A stretch of 64,000 bases of DNA from CALROG01 sp943369755. GTDB taxonomy: Bacteria; Pseudomonadota; Gammaproteobacteria; Burkholderiales; Burkholderiaceae_C. The position numbers were made by a program, and so were the translations under genes. The stretch lies in contig CALROG020000004.1 of NCBI GenBank assembly GCA_943369755.1, positions 93,912 to 157,911 on the forward strand. The letters are read 5' to 3'. How positions within the stretch are numbered: the stretch's first letter is position 1; the number at the start of each line of letters is the position of its first letter. The notes beneath the pieces are model-generated. The model did no database searches and was not told the origin of the DNA. It worked only from the letters and a program-made list of their open reading frames with translations. Below are positions 18,480 to 27,623 of this stretch, in pieces.

Positions 18480-19163
18480 GTGGATGGCGGCCTGTCAGCG
18501 CTGCAATTGCGCTTGCAGCACACGTTCTCTGACCCGCAGTTGTTGCTGCGCGCGCTGACTCACCGCAGCTTCAGCGCCGATCACAACGAACGCCTGGAGT
18601 TTCTCGGCGACTCGGTGCTCAATCTCGCGGTGGCGGCGCTGGTCTACGACCGGCTGCGGGCGTTGCCCGAAGGTGAACTTTCGCGGGTACGTGCCAACCT
18701 GGTCAAGCAGGACACGTTGCACCAGCTTGCGGTCAAGCTTGCCTTGCCTGAGGTGATTCGCCTCGGTGAGGGCGAGTCCCGTTCGGGCGGGCACAAGCGG
18801 CCTTCAATCCTGGCCGATGCGCTGGAAGCCGTGATTGGTGCGGTGCATCTGGACGCGGGCTATCAGGCTGCTGAAGCACTGGTGCGCAGGTTGTTCGAGG
18901 CGGTGGAGATCAACCCGCAAATGCCGGCCGCAGCCAAGGACCCAAAAACCGAGCTGCAAGAGTGGCTGCAGGGGCGAAAACTCAAGCTGCCGGTGTACCG
19001 GGTTGCTGGCACACTCGGGGCAGCCCACAAGCAGACTTTTGATGTGGAATGCGAAATTCCAGAACTGGGCGCAACAGAACGCGGAATCGGCGCCTCGCGC
19101 CGCGCCGGCGAGCAGGCTGCGGCTGCCGCCATGCTGCTCAGCCTGAAGACAAGGACCCAATGA
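18480..19163 (+). CDS. rnc: Ribonuclease III
   Basis: Double-strand-specific endoribonuclease for rRNA and mRNA processing. The 227-residue product has the signature [14 protein letters not shown] with the metal-binding acidic residues, a second catalytic segment [19 protein letters not shown] and a C-terminal double-stranded-RNA-binding domain ([15 protein letters not shown] to [10 protein letters not shown]). The start is GTG 18480, immediately after the preceding stop; no ATG fits. The stop overlaps the era start by four bases. Confidence 0.96.
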   Translation: MDGGLSALQLRLQHTFSDPQLLLRALTHRSFSADHNERLEFLGDSVLNLAVAALVYDRLRALPEGELSRVRANLVKQDTLHQLAVKLALPEVIRLGEGESRSGGHKRPSILADALEAVIGAVHLDAGYQAAEALVRRLFEAVEINPQMPAAAKDPKTELQEWLQGRKLKLPVYRVAGTLGAAHKQTFDVECEIPELGATERGIGASRRAGEQAAAAAMLLSLKTRTQ

Positions 19164-20146
19164 CAGATGCTACAAAAAACGTAGCGCCTCACGCAGAACC
19201 CATGCGGGCTGAAGGCCAAAATGACCAAAATCAAGCACCCGTGGATGCAACCGGGCAGCGGTGTGGCGTGATGGCGATCGTGGGCAAGCCCAACGTCGGC
19301 AAATCCACCTTGCTCAACGCTCTGGTGGGCCAGAAGATCAGCATCACCTCGCGCAAGGCGCAGACCACGCGCCACCGCATTACTGGCATCCGTACCCGGG
19401 GCGCAACCCAGTTTATTTTTGTGGACACACCGGGCTTTCAGACCCGCCACACCACGGCGCTGAACCGCTCGCTGAACAAAACCGTGACCGGTGCCATCGG
19501 GGAGGTCGATCTGGTGTTGTTCGTAGTGGAGGCGGGCAATTTCACGCTGGGGGACGCCAAGGTTTTGGCGTTGCTGAGGCCAGGCGCGCCGGTGCTGTTG
19601 GTGGCTAACAAGCTGGACCAGGTGCACCGCCGGGGCGATCTGGCCCCCTGGCTGCGTGACATGCAGCAACGCCATCCGTTCAACGAATTTGTGCCGATGT
19701 CGGCCAAAAACGCCAAGGACGTCGAACGGCTGTTCAGCATCTGCGAGAAATACCTGCCCGAACAGGCGTGGTGGTACGGCGAAGACGAACTGACCGACCG
19801 CAGCGAGAAATTTCTGGCCAGCGAGACCGTGCGCGAAAAACTGTTCCGGTTTACTGGCGACGAGTTGCCCTACACCTCGACCGTCGTGATCGAAAAGTTC
19901 GAAGAGGAACCCAGCCCCAAACACGGTCGGCTGGTGAAGATTGCGGCAACGATCGTGGTGGAGCGCGATGGCCACAAGGCCATGGTGATTGGCGAAGGTG
20001 GCGAGCGGCTCAAACGCATTGGCACCGAGGCGCGCCAGGAACTGGAGAAGCTCATGGAGGCCAAGGTCTTTCTGGAGCTATGGGTCAAGGTGCGTTCGGG
20101 TTGGGCTGACGACGAAGCCCGGGTGAAGTCTTTCGGCTACGAGTAG
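19160..20146 (+). CDS. era: GTPase Era
   Basis: Essential GTPase for 30S subunit assembly that binds 16S rRNA. G motifs [16 protein letters not shown] and NKLDQV are followed by a KH domain with [13 protein letters not shown]. The 328-residue protein has an N-terminal extension of about 34 residues before the GTPase domain compared with E. coli Era (301 residues). About 18 of these ([18 protein letters not shown]) are encoded by a dispersed repeat at 19169-19223. ATG 19160 overlaps the rnc stop; GTG 19262 (in TGTGGCGTGATG) is closer to the domain start and ATG 19271 lies at VMAIVG, so a shorter product without the repeat is possible. Confidence 0.95.
   Translation: MTDATKNVAPHAEPMRAEGQNDQNQAPVDATGQRCGVMAIVGKPNVGKSTLLNALVGQKISITSRKAQTTRHRITGIRTRGATQFIFVDTPGFQTRHTTALNRSLNKTVTGAIGEVDLVLFVVEAGNFTLGDAKVLALLRPGAPVLLVANKLDQVHRRGDLAPWLRDMQQRHPFNEFVPMSAKNAKDVERLFSICEKYLPEQAWWYGEDELTDRSEKFLASETVREKLFRFTGDELPYTSTVVIEKFEEEPSPKHGRLVKIAATIVVERDGHKAMVIGEGGERLKRIGTEARQELEKLMEAKVFLELWVKVRSGWADDEARVKSFGYE
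19169..19223 (+). repeat. 57-bp dispersed repeat, copy at the 5' end of era
   Basis: Head GCTACAAAAAACGTAGC, core CTCACGC, tail GCGGGCTGAAGGCCAAAAT. It begins nine bases after the era ATG and is translated in the same frame as the copies in rseA, trpF and the citE-like gene. Confidence 0.85.
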
Positions 20147-20153
20147 CCCCCTC

Positions 20154-20897
20154 GTGAAGCGCGTTGTCGACGAGCCTGCCTACGTTCTCCACCGCTACGA
20201 CTGGAGCGAGTCCAGCCTGATTCTTGAGGTGTTGACCCGAAACCACGGACGCATTGCGCTGGTGGCCAAAGGGGCCAAGCGACCCAGCTCCAACTTCCGG
20301 CCGGTGCTGCTGCCACTACAGCCGCTGCGCGTGGGCTGGGGGGGGGATGCCGAGATCCGCACGCTCAAGGGGGCCGAATGGGTGGGCGGGCACGTGATGC
20401 CAACTGGCGACGCGCTGCTTTCCGGCTATTACGTCAACGAACTGGTGTTGCGCCTTCTGGCCCGAGACGATCCGCACCCCACGATGTTTGACGCCTATAC
20501 CGCAACCGTGCAAGTACTGGCGTCGCAGCACGGCGACGCATTGCAGCCCGCGTTGCGGGCCTTTGAGCTGGTGCTGTTGCGTGAAATTGGTTTGTTGCCA
20601 GTGCTGGACGCGCAAACCCTGACGCTGGCACCGATTGACCCCGGCGCAGATTACAGCCTGGTGCCAGAAGGCGGGTTGTTGAAGTCCGCAGCGGGTGAGC
20701 GCGCCAGTCTGAGCGGTGCGCAGTGGCTGGCGCTGCAGCAGGCGCTGGACAGCGAGGCACCGTTTCATGCGACGCTGCGGGCATGTGCCGAGGTCATGCC
20801 CGGACTCAAGCCCCTGTTGCGTAGCCTGCTGCACTACCATTGCGGGGTAAACACCTTGCGCACCCGCCAGATGATGATGGACCTGCAATCGCTATGA
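20154..20897 (+). CDS. recO: DNA repair protein RecO
   Basis: Mediator that helps RecR load RecA onto SSB-coated single-stranded DNA. The 247-residue product has the N-terminal OB fold ([20 protein letters not shown], then [13 protein letters not shown]) and a helical C-terminal half ending in [15 protein letters not shown]. The zinc-binding cysteines of some RecO proteins are not evident. Start is GTG 20154, eight bases after era; the stop overlaps pdxJ (ATGA). Confidence 0.93.
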   Translation: MKRVVDEPAYVLHRYDWSESSLILEVLTRNHGRIALVAKGAKRPSSNFRPVLLPLQPLRVGWGGDAEIRTLKGAEWVGGHVMPTGDALLSGYYVNELVLRLLARDDPHPTMFDAYTATVQVLASQHGDALQPALRAFELVLLREIGLLPVLDAQTLTLAPIDPGADYSLVPEGGLLKSAAGERASLSGAQWLALQQALDSEAPFHATLRACAEVMPGLKPLLRSLLHYHCGVNTLRTRQMMMDLQSL

Positions 20898-21673
20898 CCG
20901 CCCAAGCCGCAATACCTTCCCTTGCACGCACCGCGCTGTCGGTCAACCTCAACAAGGTGGCGCTGGTACGCAACACGCGCCATCTTGGCATTCCCAGTGT
21001 GTTGCGTGCCGCGACGCTGTGCCTTGGGGCCGGGGCACGTGGCATCACGGTGCACCCGCGGCCAGACGCGCGGCACATCCGCCAGGACGATGTGCACCTG
21101 TTGCACAAACTGCTGAAGTCCTGGCCCCAGGTTGAGTTCAACATTGAGGGCAACCCGTTTCACAATCTGATGGATTTTGTGCGGGAACTGCGCCCGCATC
21201 AGTGCACCTTTGTACCGGACAGCGAAGGCCAGTTCACCAGTGACCATGGCTGGTCGTTTCCAGACGACCTGGCGCGGCTCAAACCCCTCATCGCCGAGGC
21301 CCGCGCGCTGGGCGTGCGGGTGAGCCTGTTCATGGACCCTTTGCCAGAAGCCATGGCGGGTGCCCGAGCCGCAGGGGCCGACCGGGTCGAGTTGTATACA
21401 GAGAGCTACGCCAGCGCCTTTGGAACCGCTGACAAGCAGGCGGTGCTGGGCCAGTTTGCCGACGCCGCGCGTGCGGCGCAGGCGGTGGGCCTGGGAGTCA
21501 ACGCAGGGCACGACCTGAGCCGAGAGAACCTCACAGATTTTCTGGTTGCCGTGCCGGGGGTGTGCGAGGTGTCCATTGGCCATGCGCTGATTTCAGATGC
21601 ACTCGAACTGGGTTACGAAGCGACGGTAAAGGCCTACCTGCGTTGTATTGATGACGCCTTTGAGCCTGCATGA
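20894..21673 (+). CDS. pdxJ: Pyridoxine 5'-phosphate synthase
   Basis: Final ring-closing step of de novo vitamin B6 synthesis, from 1-deoxyxylulose 5-phosphate and 3-amino-2-oxopropyl phosphate. The 259-residue TIM-barrel protein has [15 protein letters not shown], a [16 protein letters not shown] phosphate/active-site segment, and EFNIEGNP with the catalytic Glu. The ATG overlaps recO by four bases and the end overlaps acpS by four bases, as in the usual recO-pdxJ-acpS order. Confidence 0.96.
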   Translation: MTAQAAIPSLARTALSVNLNKVALVRNTRHLGIPSVLRAATLCLGAGARGITVHPRPDARHIRQDDVHLLHKLLKSWPQVEFNIEGNPFHNLMDFVRELRPHQCTFVPDSEGQFTSDHGWSFPDDLARLKPLIAEARALGVRVSLFMDPLPEAMAGARAAGADRVELYTESYASAFGTADKQAVLGQFADAARAAQAVGLGVNAGHDLSRENLTDFLVAVPGVCEVSIGHALISDALELGYEATVKAYLRCIDDAFEPA

Positions 21674-22071
21674 TTTACGGCATCGGCACCGACATTTGCG
21701 ATGTGCGGCGTATTCGGGCATCGCTTGAACGCCATGGCGAACGTTTCGCCCGCAAGATTTTGAGTGACGGTGAACTGGTCACCTGGAAGCTGCGCACTGC
21801 GCGCTGGCCCGAGCGCGGTATCCGATACTTGGCAACCCGGTTTTCAGCCAAAGAAGCGTTTAGCAAGGCGATTGGTCTGGGCATGCGCATGCCCATGACC
21901 TGGCGGCTTTGCGAGGTGGGCAAGCTGCCCAGCGGAAAACCGGCCATCGTGCTGCACGGCGCCCTGAAAGACTGGTTCAACAGCCACGGGCTGCGCGCCC
22001 ATGTGAGCGTGACCGACGAAACCGACTACGCTGCGAGCTTTGTCGTGGTGGAACAGAAAGACATGCAATGA
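21670..22071 (+). CDS. acpS: Holo-ACP synthase
   Basis: Transfers 4'-phosphopantetheine from CoA to Ser37 of AcpP (encoded at 8981-9220). The 133-residue protein begins [15 protein letters not shown] with the metal-binding Asp and has the second signature [13 protein letters not shown]. It is fully typical in length. Both ends overlap neighbours by four bases (pdxJ, nagZ). Confidence 0.96.
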   Translation: MIYGIGTDICDVRRIRASLERHGERFARKILSDGELVTWKLRTARWPERGIRYLATRFSAKEAFSKAIGLGMRMPMTWRLCEVGKLPSGKPAIVLHGALKDWFNSHGLRAHVSVTDETDYAASFVVVEQKDMQ

Positions 22072-23129
22072 ACCCGCACGCCCCCCTGATTCTTGATGTG
22101 GCCGGACTGTCGCTCTCTGCCAAGGACCGCAGGCGCCTTGAGCACCCGCTGACGGGGGGTGTGATCCTGTTTGGCAGAAACTGGCGCAACCGCGCCCAGG
22201 TCAGTGCCTTGTGTGCCGAAATCAAGGCCACGCGGCCCGATGCCCTGATTTGCGTGGACCATGAAGGCGGTCGCGTACAGCGCTTTCGTACCGATGGGTT
22301 CACCCACTTGCCGCCCATGCGCGCCCTGGGCGAGCTGTGGATGACCCAGGCCCTGGCGGCCACCAACGCCGCAACCGCGTGCGGCTACGTGCTGGGAGCC
22401 GAGCTGCGTGCCTGTGGCGTGGACTTCAGTTTTACCCCTGTGCTGGATCTGGACTGGGGCGGCTCAGGCGTGATTGGCGACCGGGCCTTTCATTCCGACG
22501 CGCGGGTCGTGGCCTTGTTGGCCAAGAGCCTGATGCACGGCTTGCTGCGTGCCGGTGTTGCCAACTGCGGCAAACATTTCCCCGGGCATGGCTTTGTGAA
22601 GGCCGATTCGCACACCGAGATTCCGGTGGACCGCCGCAACCTCAAAGCCATACTGGCAGACGACGCTGCGCCCTATGGCTGGCTCAACACGGTGCTGACC
22701 AGCGTAATGCCGGCGCATGTCATTTACCCGAAGGTCGACGCGCGGCCGGCTGGCTTTTCAACCCGGTGGCTCAACGACATCTTGCGCGGCCAGTTGGGCT
22801 TTAGCGGCGCGATTTTCAGCGACGACTTGAGCATGGCCGGCGCCCGCGTGATCGACGGGCGCACTGTCAGCTTCACCGAAGCCGGCGTCGCCGCGCTGGC
22901 GGCTGGGTGCGACATGGTGCTGCTGTGCAACCAGTCAGTGGACGGTGGTGAGGCTGTGGATGAATTGCTGGACGGTTTGGCCGAGGCCCAGCTCAAAGGG
23001 CAGTGGCTGGCCAGCGAGGCCAGCGAAGAGCGGCGGCTTGCGTTGTTGCCAGGGCCGCCAGCGCTGGGGGCATGGGATGCGTTGATGGCATCACCCGCCT
23101 ACTTGCAGGCGCTGGACCTGATTCCCTGA
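22068..23129 (+). CDS. nagZ: Beta-N-acetylhexosaminidase NagZ
   Basis: Cytoplasmic glycoside hydrolase family 3 enzyme that removes GlcNAc from anhydro-muropeptides during cell-wall recycling. The 353-residue product has [10 protein letters not shown], the substrate motif [10 protein letters not shown], the catalytic His loop [14 protein letters not shown] and the nucleophile Asp in [13 protein letters not shown] 22068 overlaps the acpS stop; an earlier in-frame start inside acpS is rejected. It converges on lysS with only four bases between the stops. Confidence 0.96.
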   Translation: MNPHAPLILDVAGLSLSAKDRRRLEHPLTGGVILFGRNWRNRAQVSALCAEIKATRPDALICVDHEGGRVQRFRTDGFTHLPPMRALGELWMTQALAATNAATACGYVLGAELRACGVDFSFTPVLDLDWGGSGVIGDRAFHSDARVVALLAKSLMHGLLRAGVANCGKHFPGHGFVKADSHTEIPVDRRNLKAILADDAAPYGWLNTVLTSVMPAHVIYPKVDARPAGFSTRWLNDILRGQLGFSGAIFSDDLSMAGARVIDGRTVSFTEAGVAALAAGCDMVLLCNQSVDGGEAVDELLDGLAEAQLKGQWLASEASEERRLALLPGPPALGAWDALMASPAYLQALDLIP

Positions 23130-23133
23130 GGCG

Positions 23134-24666
23134 TCAGGCTTCGCGGCGCAGCGCCGGGAACAGAATCACGTCGCGGATGCTCGGGCTGTCGGTCAGCAGC
23201 ATCATCAGCCGGTCAATGCCGATACCGCAGCCACCGGTCGGCGGCATGCCGTATTCGAGCGCACGCACGAAGTCATGGTCAAAGAACATGGCTTCATCAT
23301 CACCGCTGTCCTTGGCCGCCACCTGGGCCTGAAAACGCGCGGCTTGGTCTTCGGCGTCGTTGAGCTCTGAGAAACCGTTGCCAAATTCCCGGCCGGTGAT
23401 GTAGAGCTCAAAGCGCTCGGTTACTTCGGGCCGCTCGTCGTTGGCGCGGGCCAGGGGCGAGATTTCTGTCGGGTGTTCCATGATGAAGGTGGGCTGCCAG
23501 AGTTTGTCTTCCACCGTTTCTTCAAAGTACAGCACCTGCAGGCTGGCCAGCGAGCGGCCCGCCAGTTTGTTCTTCTCTTCATTCAAGCCCAGCTTGCGCA
23601 GCGCGTTGGTGAGCCATTCGCGGTTGTCCACGTTGTCCAAGGCATCGGTGTGCTTGAGGATGGCCTCGCGGATGGTCAGGCGCTCAAATGGCTTGGCCAG
23701 GTCCACCGGCTTGCCGCCGTAGGTGAGCTGCAGCGTGCCTGCCGCCTTTTGTGCGGCGTCACGAATCAGCGCTTCGGTGAAGTCCATCAGGTCGCGGTAA
23801 TTCCAGTAGGCCGCGTAAAACTCCATCATGGTGAACTCGGGGTTGTGCCGCACCGAGATGCCTTCATTGCGAAAGTTGCGATTGATCTCGAACACCCGCT
23901 CGAAGCCGCCCACGATCAGGCGCTTGAGGTACAGCTCCGGTGCAATGCGCAGAAACATCTCCTGGTCCAGGGCATTGTGGTGCGTCACGAAAGGCTTGGC
24001 GTTGGCACCCCCGGGAATTGAGTGCAGCATCGGTGTTTCGACTTCCAGGAAGGCGTGGCTCACCATGAATTCGCGGATCGAGCTGACGGCTTTGCTGCGG
24101 GCCACAAAACGGTCTCGTGCGGCCTGGTCGGTCATCAGATCCACGTAGCGCTGGCGGTACTTCACTTCCTGGTCGGCCATGCCGTGGAATTTGTCGGGCA
24201 TGGGCCGCAGGCTCTTGGTCAGAAGCCGCACACGGGTGACGTGCACCGACAGCTCTCCGGTGCGGGTTTTGAACAGCTTGCCTTCGGCAGCAACGATGTC
24301 GCCCAGATCCCAGTGCTTGAAGCTGGCGTACAGCTCTTCGCCCACATCGTCACGGGTCACATAGATCTGGAAGCGGCCGGAAGCGTCTTGAAGTGAGGCA
24401 AAGCTGGCCTTGCCCATGACGCGCTTGAGCATCATGCGCCCGGCAATGCTGACGGCCGTGCCTTCTTCGGCCAGCGTTTCGGCCGTCTTGGCACCGTGGT
24501 GGGCCTGGAGATCGGCGGCATGGTGGCCCGGTTTGAAATCGTTTGGAAACGCCACCCCTTTGCCCTGGCGCTGCGCTTCGCGAATGGCCTTGAGCTTTTC
24601 GCGGCGCTCGGCGATCAGTTGGTTTTCGTCCTGGGGGGCTGGGGTGGGCGTATTGTTCTGCGACAT
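23134..24666 (-). CDS. lysS: Lysyl-tRNA synthetase, class II
   Basis: Charges tRNA-Lys. The 510-residue protein has an N-terminal OB-fold anticodon-binding domain (residues about 75-185) and a class II catalytic core with motif 2 [19 protein letters not shown] and motif 3 [13 protein letters not shown]. The N terminus is a hydrophilic extension ([20 protein letters not shown]), as in other proteobacterial LysS. It is alone on the minus strand between two plus-strand groups and diverges from the glycan locus across 110 bases. Confidence 0.97.
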   Translation of the reverse strand: MSQNNTPTPAPQDENQLIAERREKLKAIREAQRQGKGVAFPNDFKPGHHAADLQAHHGAKTAETLAEEGTAVSIAGRMMLKRVMGKASFASLQDASGRFQIYVTRDDVGEELYASFKHWDLGDIVAAEGKLFKTRTGELSVHVTRVRLLTKSLRPMPDKFHGMADQEVKYRQRYVDLMTDQAARDRFVARSKAVSSIREFMVSHAFLEVETPMLHSIPGGANAKPFVTHHNALDQEMFLRIAPELYLKRLIVGGFERVFEINRNFRNEGISVRHNPEFTMMEFYAAYWNYRDLMDFTEALIRDAAQKAAGTLQLTYGGKPVDLAKPFERLTIREAILKHTDALDNVDNREWLTNALRKLGLNEEKNKLAGRSLASLQVLYFEETVEDKLWQPTFIMEHPTEISPLARANDERPEVTERFELYITGREFGNGFSELNDAEDQAARFQAQVAAKDSGDDEAMFFDHDFVRALEYGMPPTGGCGIGIDRLMMLLTDSPSIRDVILFPALRREA

Positions 24667-24776
24667 GGGATGAAGTTGCGCCCTGGGCGGCTATGGTGTT
24701 CTGTCAAAGCTTCGTATTTTAGTTTTTTGCCTGGGTGCCGGCCGACAACGCGCCAACCTGACGGGATAATCCTTGA

Positions 24777-26243
24777 ATGTACCTTCGCGCCGGCGTGATT
24801 TCACTGACCTTGCTGCTGGCCAGTCGTGTGCTCGGTTTGCTGCGCGAATCAGTTCAGGCAGCGACTTTTGGCACGACGGCGCTGGGTGATCTGGTAGTGG
24901 CCATGCTGACCCTGCCAGACCTGGCCAGTGCCATCCTGGCGTCGGGGGCGCTGAGCTACGCCTTGCTGCCTTTGTGGGCACGCCAGCCCCATGCGGTGAT
25001 GTTGCGCAGCCAGCGCCGCGTGGCGGGGAGCCTCTGGGTGCTAGGGGTTGCCATCGCTGGCCTGATATGGGTTATGCCAGCTACTTTCGGGCGCTGGCTG
25101 GTGCCGGGCGCGCAGGATCTGGCTTCACTGGTGGAGGCGTTGCGCTGGGCCGCAATCGCAATTCCGTTTGCACTGCTTGGTTCGCTCTGGTACACGCGGC
25201 TACAACACGAGCGTGACGTTGTAGGCATGTATGGCATGAACGTGGTTCACACCGGGGTGGTCGTGCTGGCAATTCTCTGGCTGCAACAGTACGCAGCGAA
25301 TGATGCCGCTATTGAGTACATGGGACTCGGGCTGCTGCTGGCATTGGGGCTGCGCCTGCTGTTCCTGATGTGGCGGCTTGGGCGCTTGCAGACTCCTGCA
25401 ATGGGGTCCGGGCAGTTACCTGCGGGCACGGTTGAGGCCGCACTGCTTCCTTCCTGGAAAGTCTGGGCTTGGGCCTTGGCTGCAACCGGGGCACCGGTGT
25501 TGCTGGTGCTGCTGGCCCGCAGCCTGGTTTCCAGTGGGGGCGAAGGCGCGTTGGCCACCTTCAACTATGCGTGGAAACTCGTCGAACTGCCCAACTTGCT
25601 CGCCATTCAGCTGGTAACCACCTTGGCCTATCCAGCGCTGACCCGGGCCCGGGCAGAGGGCCGGGATTTCAGTGTTCAGCTTGCCGCGACATTCATGTTG
25701 TCTTGGACGCTTGCCTGCGCGGGCGCGCTCGGTTTGTGGCTTGGTTCGGTGCCGGTGAGCCAGGTGCTGTTTGGCTGGGGCCGGATGGAGCCCGGCCATG
25801 TTGCCCAAGTAGCGCAGTGGGCTGCGTGGGGTGGTTGGACACTGCTGCCTCAGGCCTTGATTGCGGTAACGGTGCTGGTGCTTGCCACTGTAGGGCGGCT
25901 TTACGCAGTTGCCATTGTCTATGCCCTGGCTTTGGTCGTGCTGGCGGGTTTGGGTTTTTCCGGCCTGCACGAAGGGCGCGCGGTCATGATGGTGCTCGTC
26001 GCGGTGATGGCGGCCCAGGCGTTGCTGTTGTTGCGCTGGTTGGGTGCGAGTGCCTTGCGGGCGCTGCCTTGGCGCCAGATGGCAGTGCCGGCCGCCCTGT
26101 GCGCGGCACTGTCTGTGGCCGGGCGCCTGCTGCCGGTTACACAGCCAATGCTGGTGCTGCTGGTCGCGGTGCTGTTTGCAGGGTTGTTGTTGGTTGCGAG
26201 CTATGCCGCCAGCCCGGTGCTACGCGTGTCCCTGAAACGATAA
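24777..26243 (+). CDS. MurJ/MviN-like lipid-linked oligosaccharide flippase
   Basis: A 488-residue polytopic inner-membrane protein with about 13-14 hydrophobic segments, of the MOP exporter superfamily. The start SRVLGLLRESVQAATFG and the ASGALSYALLPLWA segment match the MurJ family (SRxxGxxRE near the N terminus), while the rest is divergent and slightly short. Canonical MurJ flips lipid II. Here the gene opens a surface-glycan locus, only 10 bases before the aldolase gene, so I infer a locus-specific flippase for an undecaprenyl-linked saccharide, replacing a Wzx. It could instead be the cell's housekeeping MurJ that happens to lie here. Confidence 0.8.
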   Translation: MYLRAGVISLTLLLASRVLGLLRESVQAATFGTTALGDLVVAMLTLPDLASAILASGALSYALLPLWARQPHAVMLRSQRRVAGSLWVLGVAIAGLIWVMPATFGRWLVPGAQDLASLVEALRWAAIAIPFALLGSLWYTRLQHERDVVGMYGMNVVHTGVVVLAILWLQQYAANDAAIEYMGLGLLLALGLRLLFLMWRLGRLQTPAMGSGQLPAGTVEAALLPSWKVWAWALAATGAPVLLVLLARSLVSSGGEGALATFNYAWKLVELPNLLAIQLVTTLAYPALTRARAEGRDFSVQLAATFMLSWTLACAGALGLWLGSVPVSQVLFGWGRMEPGHVAQVAQWAAWGGWTLLPQALIAVTVLVLATVGRLYAVAIVYALALVVLAGLGFSGLHEGRAVMMVLVAVMAAQALLLLRWLGASALRALPWRQMAVPAALCAALSVAGRLLPVTQPMLVLLVAVLFAGLLLVASYAASPVLRVSLKR

Positions 26244-26253
26244 TTGCGGCTTC

Positions 26254-27072
26254 ATGATTGACTTGTTGCAAATTACCAATGACCTCGGGCTGGCAAGCCG
26301 CTGCGACAACTTGCCTGGCATGCGCCTTTGGGTTGACCTGGAGCGGCTGGGAAAGGCCGAACGCCAGGCGGGCCGCAGCACGTTTATCAGCACGCATGCG
26401 CTTGATGACGTTGCGCGCGTCCGATCGGTTTTGCATCGCTCCAGACTGATGGTCAGGGTCAATCCCTTGAATGCCAGCACAGACGCCGAGGTGGACGCCG
26501 TGATCGGGCAAGGAGCCGATCTGATCATGCTTCCGATGTTCCACACTGCTGTTGAGCTGCGCCAGTTCTCGCAGATGGTAGACGGCCGGGTTCCGATCGT
26601 GGCTTTGCTTGAGACGGCCGCCGCGCTGACTTGTATCGACGATTGGGTTGGCACTTCCGGGTTGTACGAAGTTTTTGTGGGAATGAACGATCTGCATTTG
26701 TCGATGGGCTGCAATTTCATGTTTGAGCCGCTGGCCCTGGGTCATGTTGATCGGGTTGCAGCCATAGTGCGGCGCGCGGGCTTGCGCTTCGGGTTTGGCG
26801 GCATCGCAAGACTTGACGAAGGCCTGCTGCCTGGGCGCGATGTTCTGGCAGAGCATCTTCGGCTGGGTTCGCGTGCCGTGATCCTGTCGCGAACATTTCA
26901 TGCCAGCATTGCGCCGGGGGCACTTGAGTCCGGGATTGCCGAGTTACGTGCCACTGAAAGCGCGCTTGAAGTGCGTACGCCAGGCCAGTGCGACGCCGAC
27001 CGCGCACGCATTGCCAAACGGATTCTTGAAATTGCTGCAACAGCCGCCCATTCAGTGCGGCTCACCCCATGA
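26254..27072 (+). CDS. HpcH/HpaI-type aldolase/citrate lyase family protein in glycan locus
   Basis: A 272-residue TIM-barrel protein of the HpcH/HpaI aldolase family, which cleaves or forms C-C bonds between pyruvate-type enolates and aldehydes. Family marks are MVRVNPL, LIMLPMFHTAVEL, the metal ligand Glu in ALLETAAAL and the GMNDLHLSMG segment with the second metal ligand Asp. The ATG follows the flippase by 10 bases and the stop overlaps the sugar transferase start by four bases, so it is a true member of the glycan operon. Its product is unknown; building or trimming an unusual sugar or acyl side group is an inference. Confidence 0.8.
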   Translation: MIDLLQITNDLGLASRCDNLPGMRLWVDLERLGKAERQAGRSTFISTHALDDVARVRSVLHRSRLMVRVNPLNASTDAEVDAVIGQGADLIMLPMFHTAVELRQFSQMVDGRVPIVALLETAAALTCIDDWVGTSGLYEVFVGMNDLHLSMGCNFMFEPLALGHVDRVAAIVRRAGLRFGFGGIARLDEGLLPGRDVLAEHLRLGSRAVILSRTFHASIAPGALESGIAELRATESALEVRTPGQCDADRARIAKRILEIAATAAHSVRLTP

Positions 27073-27623
27073 AGCGCCTTTTGGACGTTGCTGGTGCTTT
27101 GTGCGGGCTGGCCCTGTTGCTGCCGGTGCTGGTGTTTGCGGGCCTGGCGATTTTGGCCGACGGTGGCCGTCCGGTGCTGTTTCGTCAAACCCGGGTCGGG
27201 CTGGGCGGCAGGGAATTCGGTTTGCTCAAATTTCGCAGCATGGTGGTGAATGCAGCGAGTGTCGGCCCCTGGCACACCGCCGACCATGACCCGCGCATCA
27301 CCCGTGTGGGCCGCTTCTTGCGCCGTACCAGCATTGACGAGTTGCCTCAGCTAGTTAACGTGTTGGCGGGCGACATGAGCCTGGTCGGACCACGGCCCGA
27401 CGTTCCCGCCCAGCGCGCGCTTTACACCGAGCCGGATTGGCAGCAGCGCTGTAGTGTGCGGCCGGGCATCACTGGGTGGGCACAGGCGCTACTTCGGTCG
27501 CAGGCCACCGCCCAGCAGCGGCTGGCGCTGGACCTGCGCTACACCCGTGAAGCCAGTGTCTGGCTCGATCTCAAAATCATCGCCTGGACGGCTTTGCGCC
27601 TGTTTTCTGCGAGGGGCAACTGA
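27069..27623 (+). CDS. Polyprenyl-phosphate sugar-1-phosphate transferase (PglC-like)
   Basis: Initiates glycan assembly by moving a sugar phosphate from UDP-sugar to undecaprenyl phosphate. The 184-residue size and single N-terminal membrane segment (LLDVAGALCGLALLLPVLVFAG) fit the small monotopic PglC type rather than WbaP. Core motifs LLKFRSM, RRTSIDELPQLVNVL and GDMSLVGPRPD are all present, including the catalytic Asp-Glu pair. It overlaps both neighbours (ATGA at its start, TGATG at its end). The substrate may be the UDP-4-keto-derived sugar made through the WbpM/PglF-like dehydratase at 39020. Confidence 0.9.
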   Translation: MKRLLDVAGALCGLALLLPVLVFAGLAILADGGRPVLFRQTRVGLGGREFGLLKFRSMVVNAASVGPWHTADHDPRITRVGRFLRRTSIDELPQLVNVLAGDMSLVGPRPDVPAQRALYTEPDWQQRCSVRPGITGWAQALLRSQATAQQRLALDLRYTREASVWLDLKIIAWTALRLFSARGN

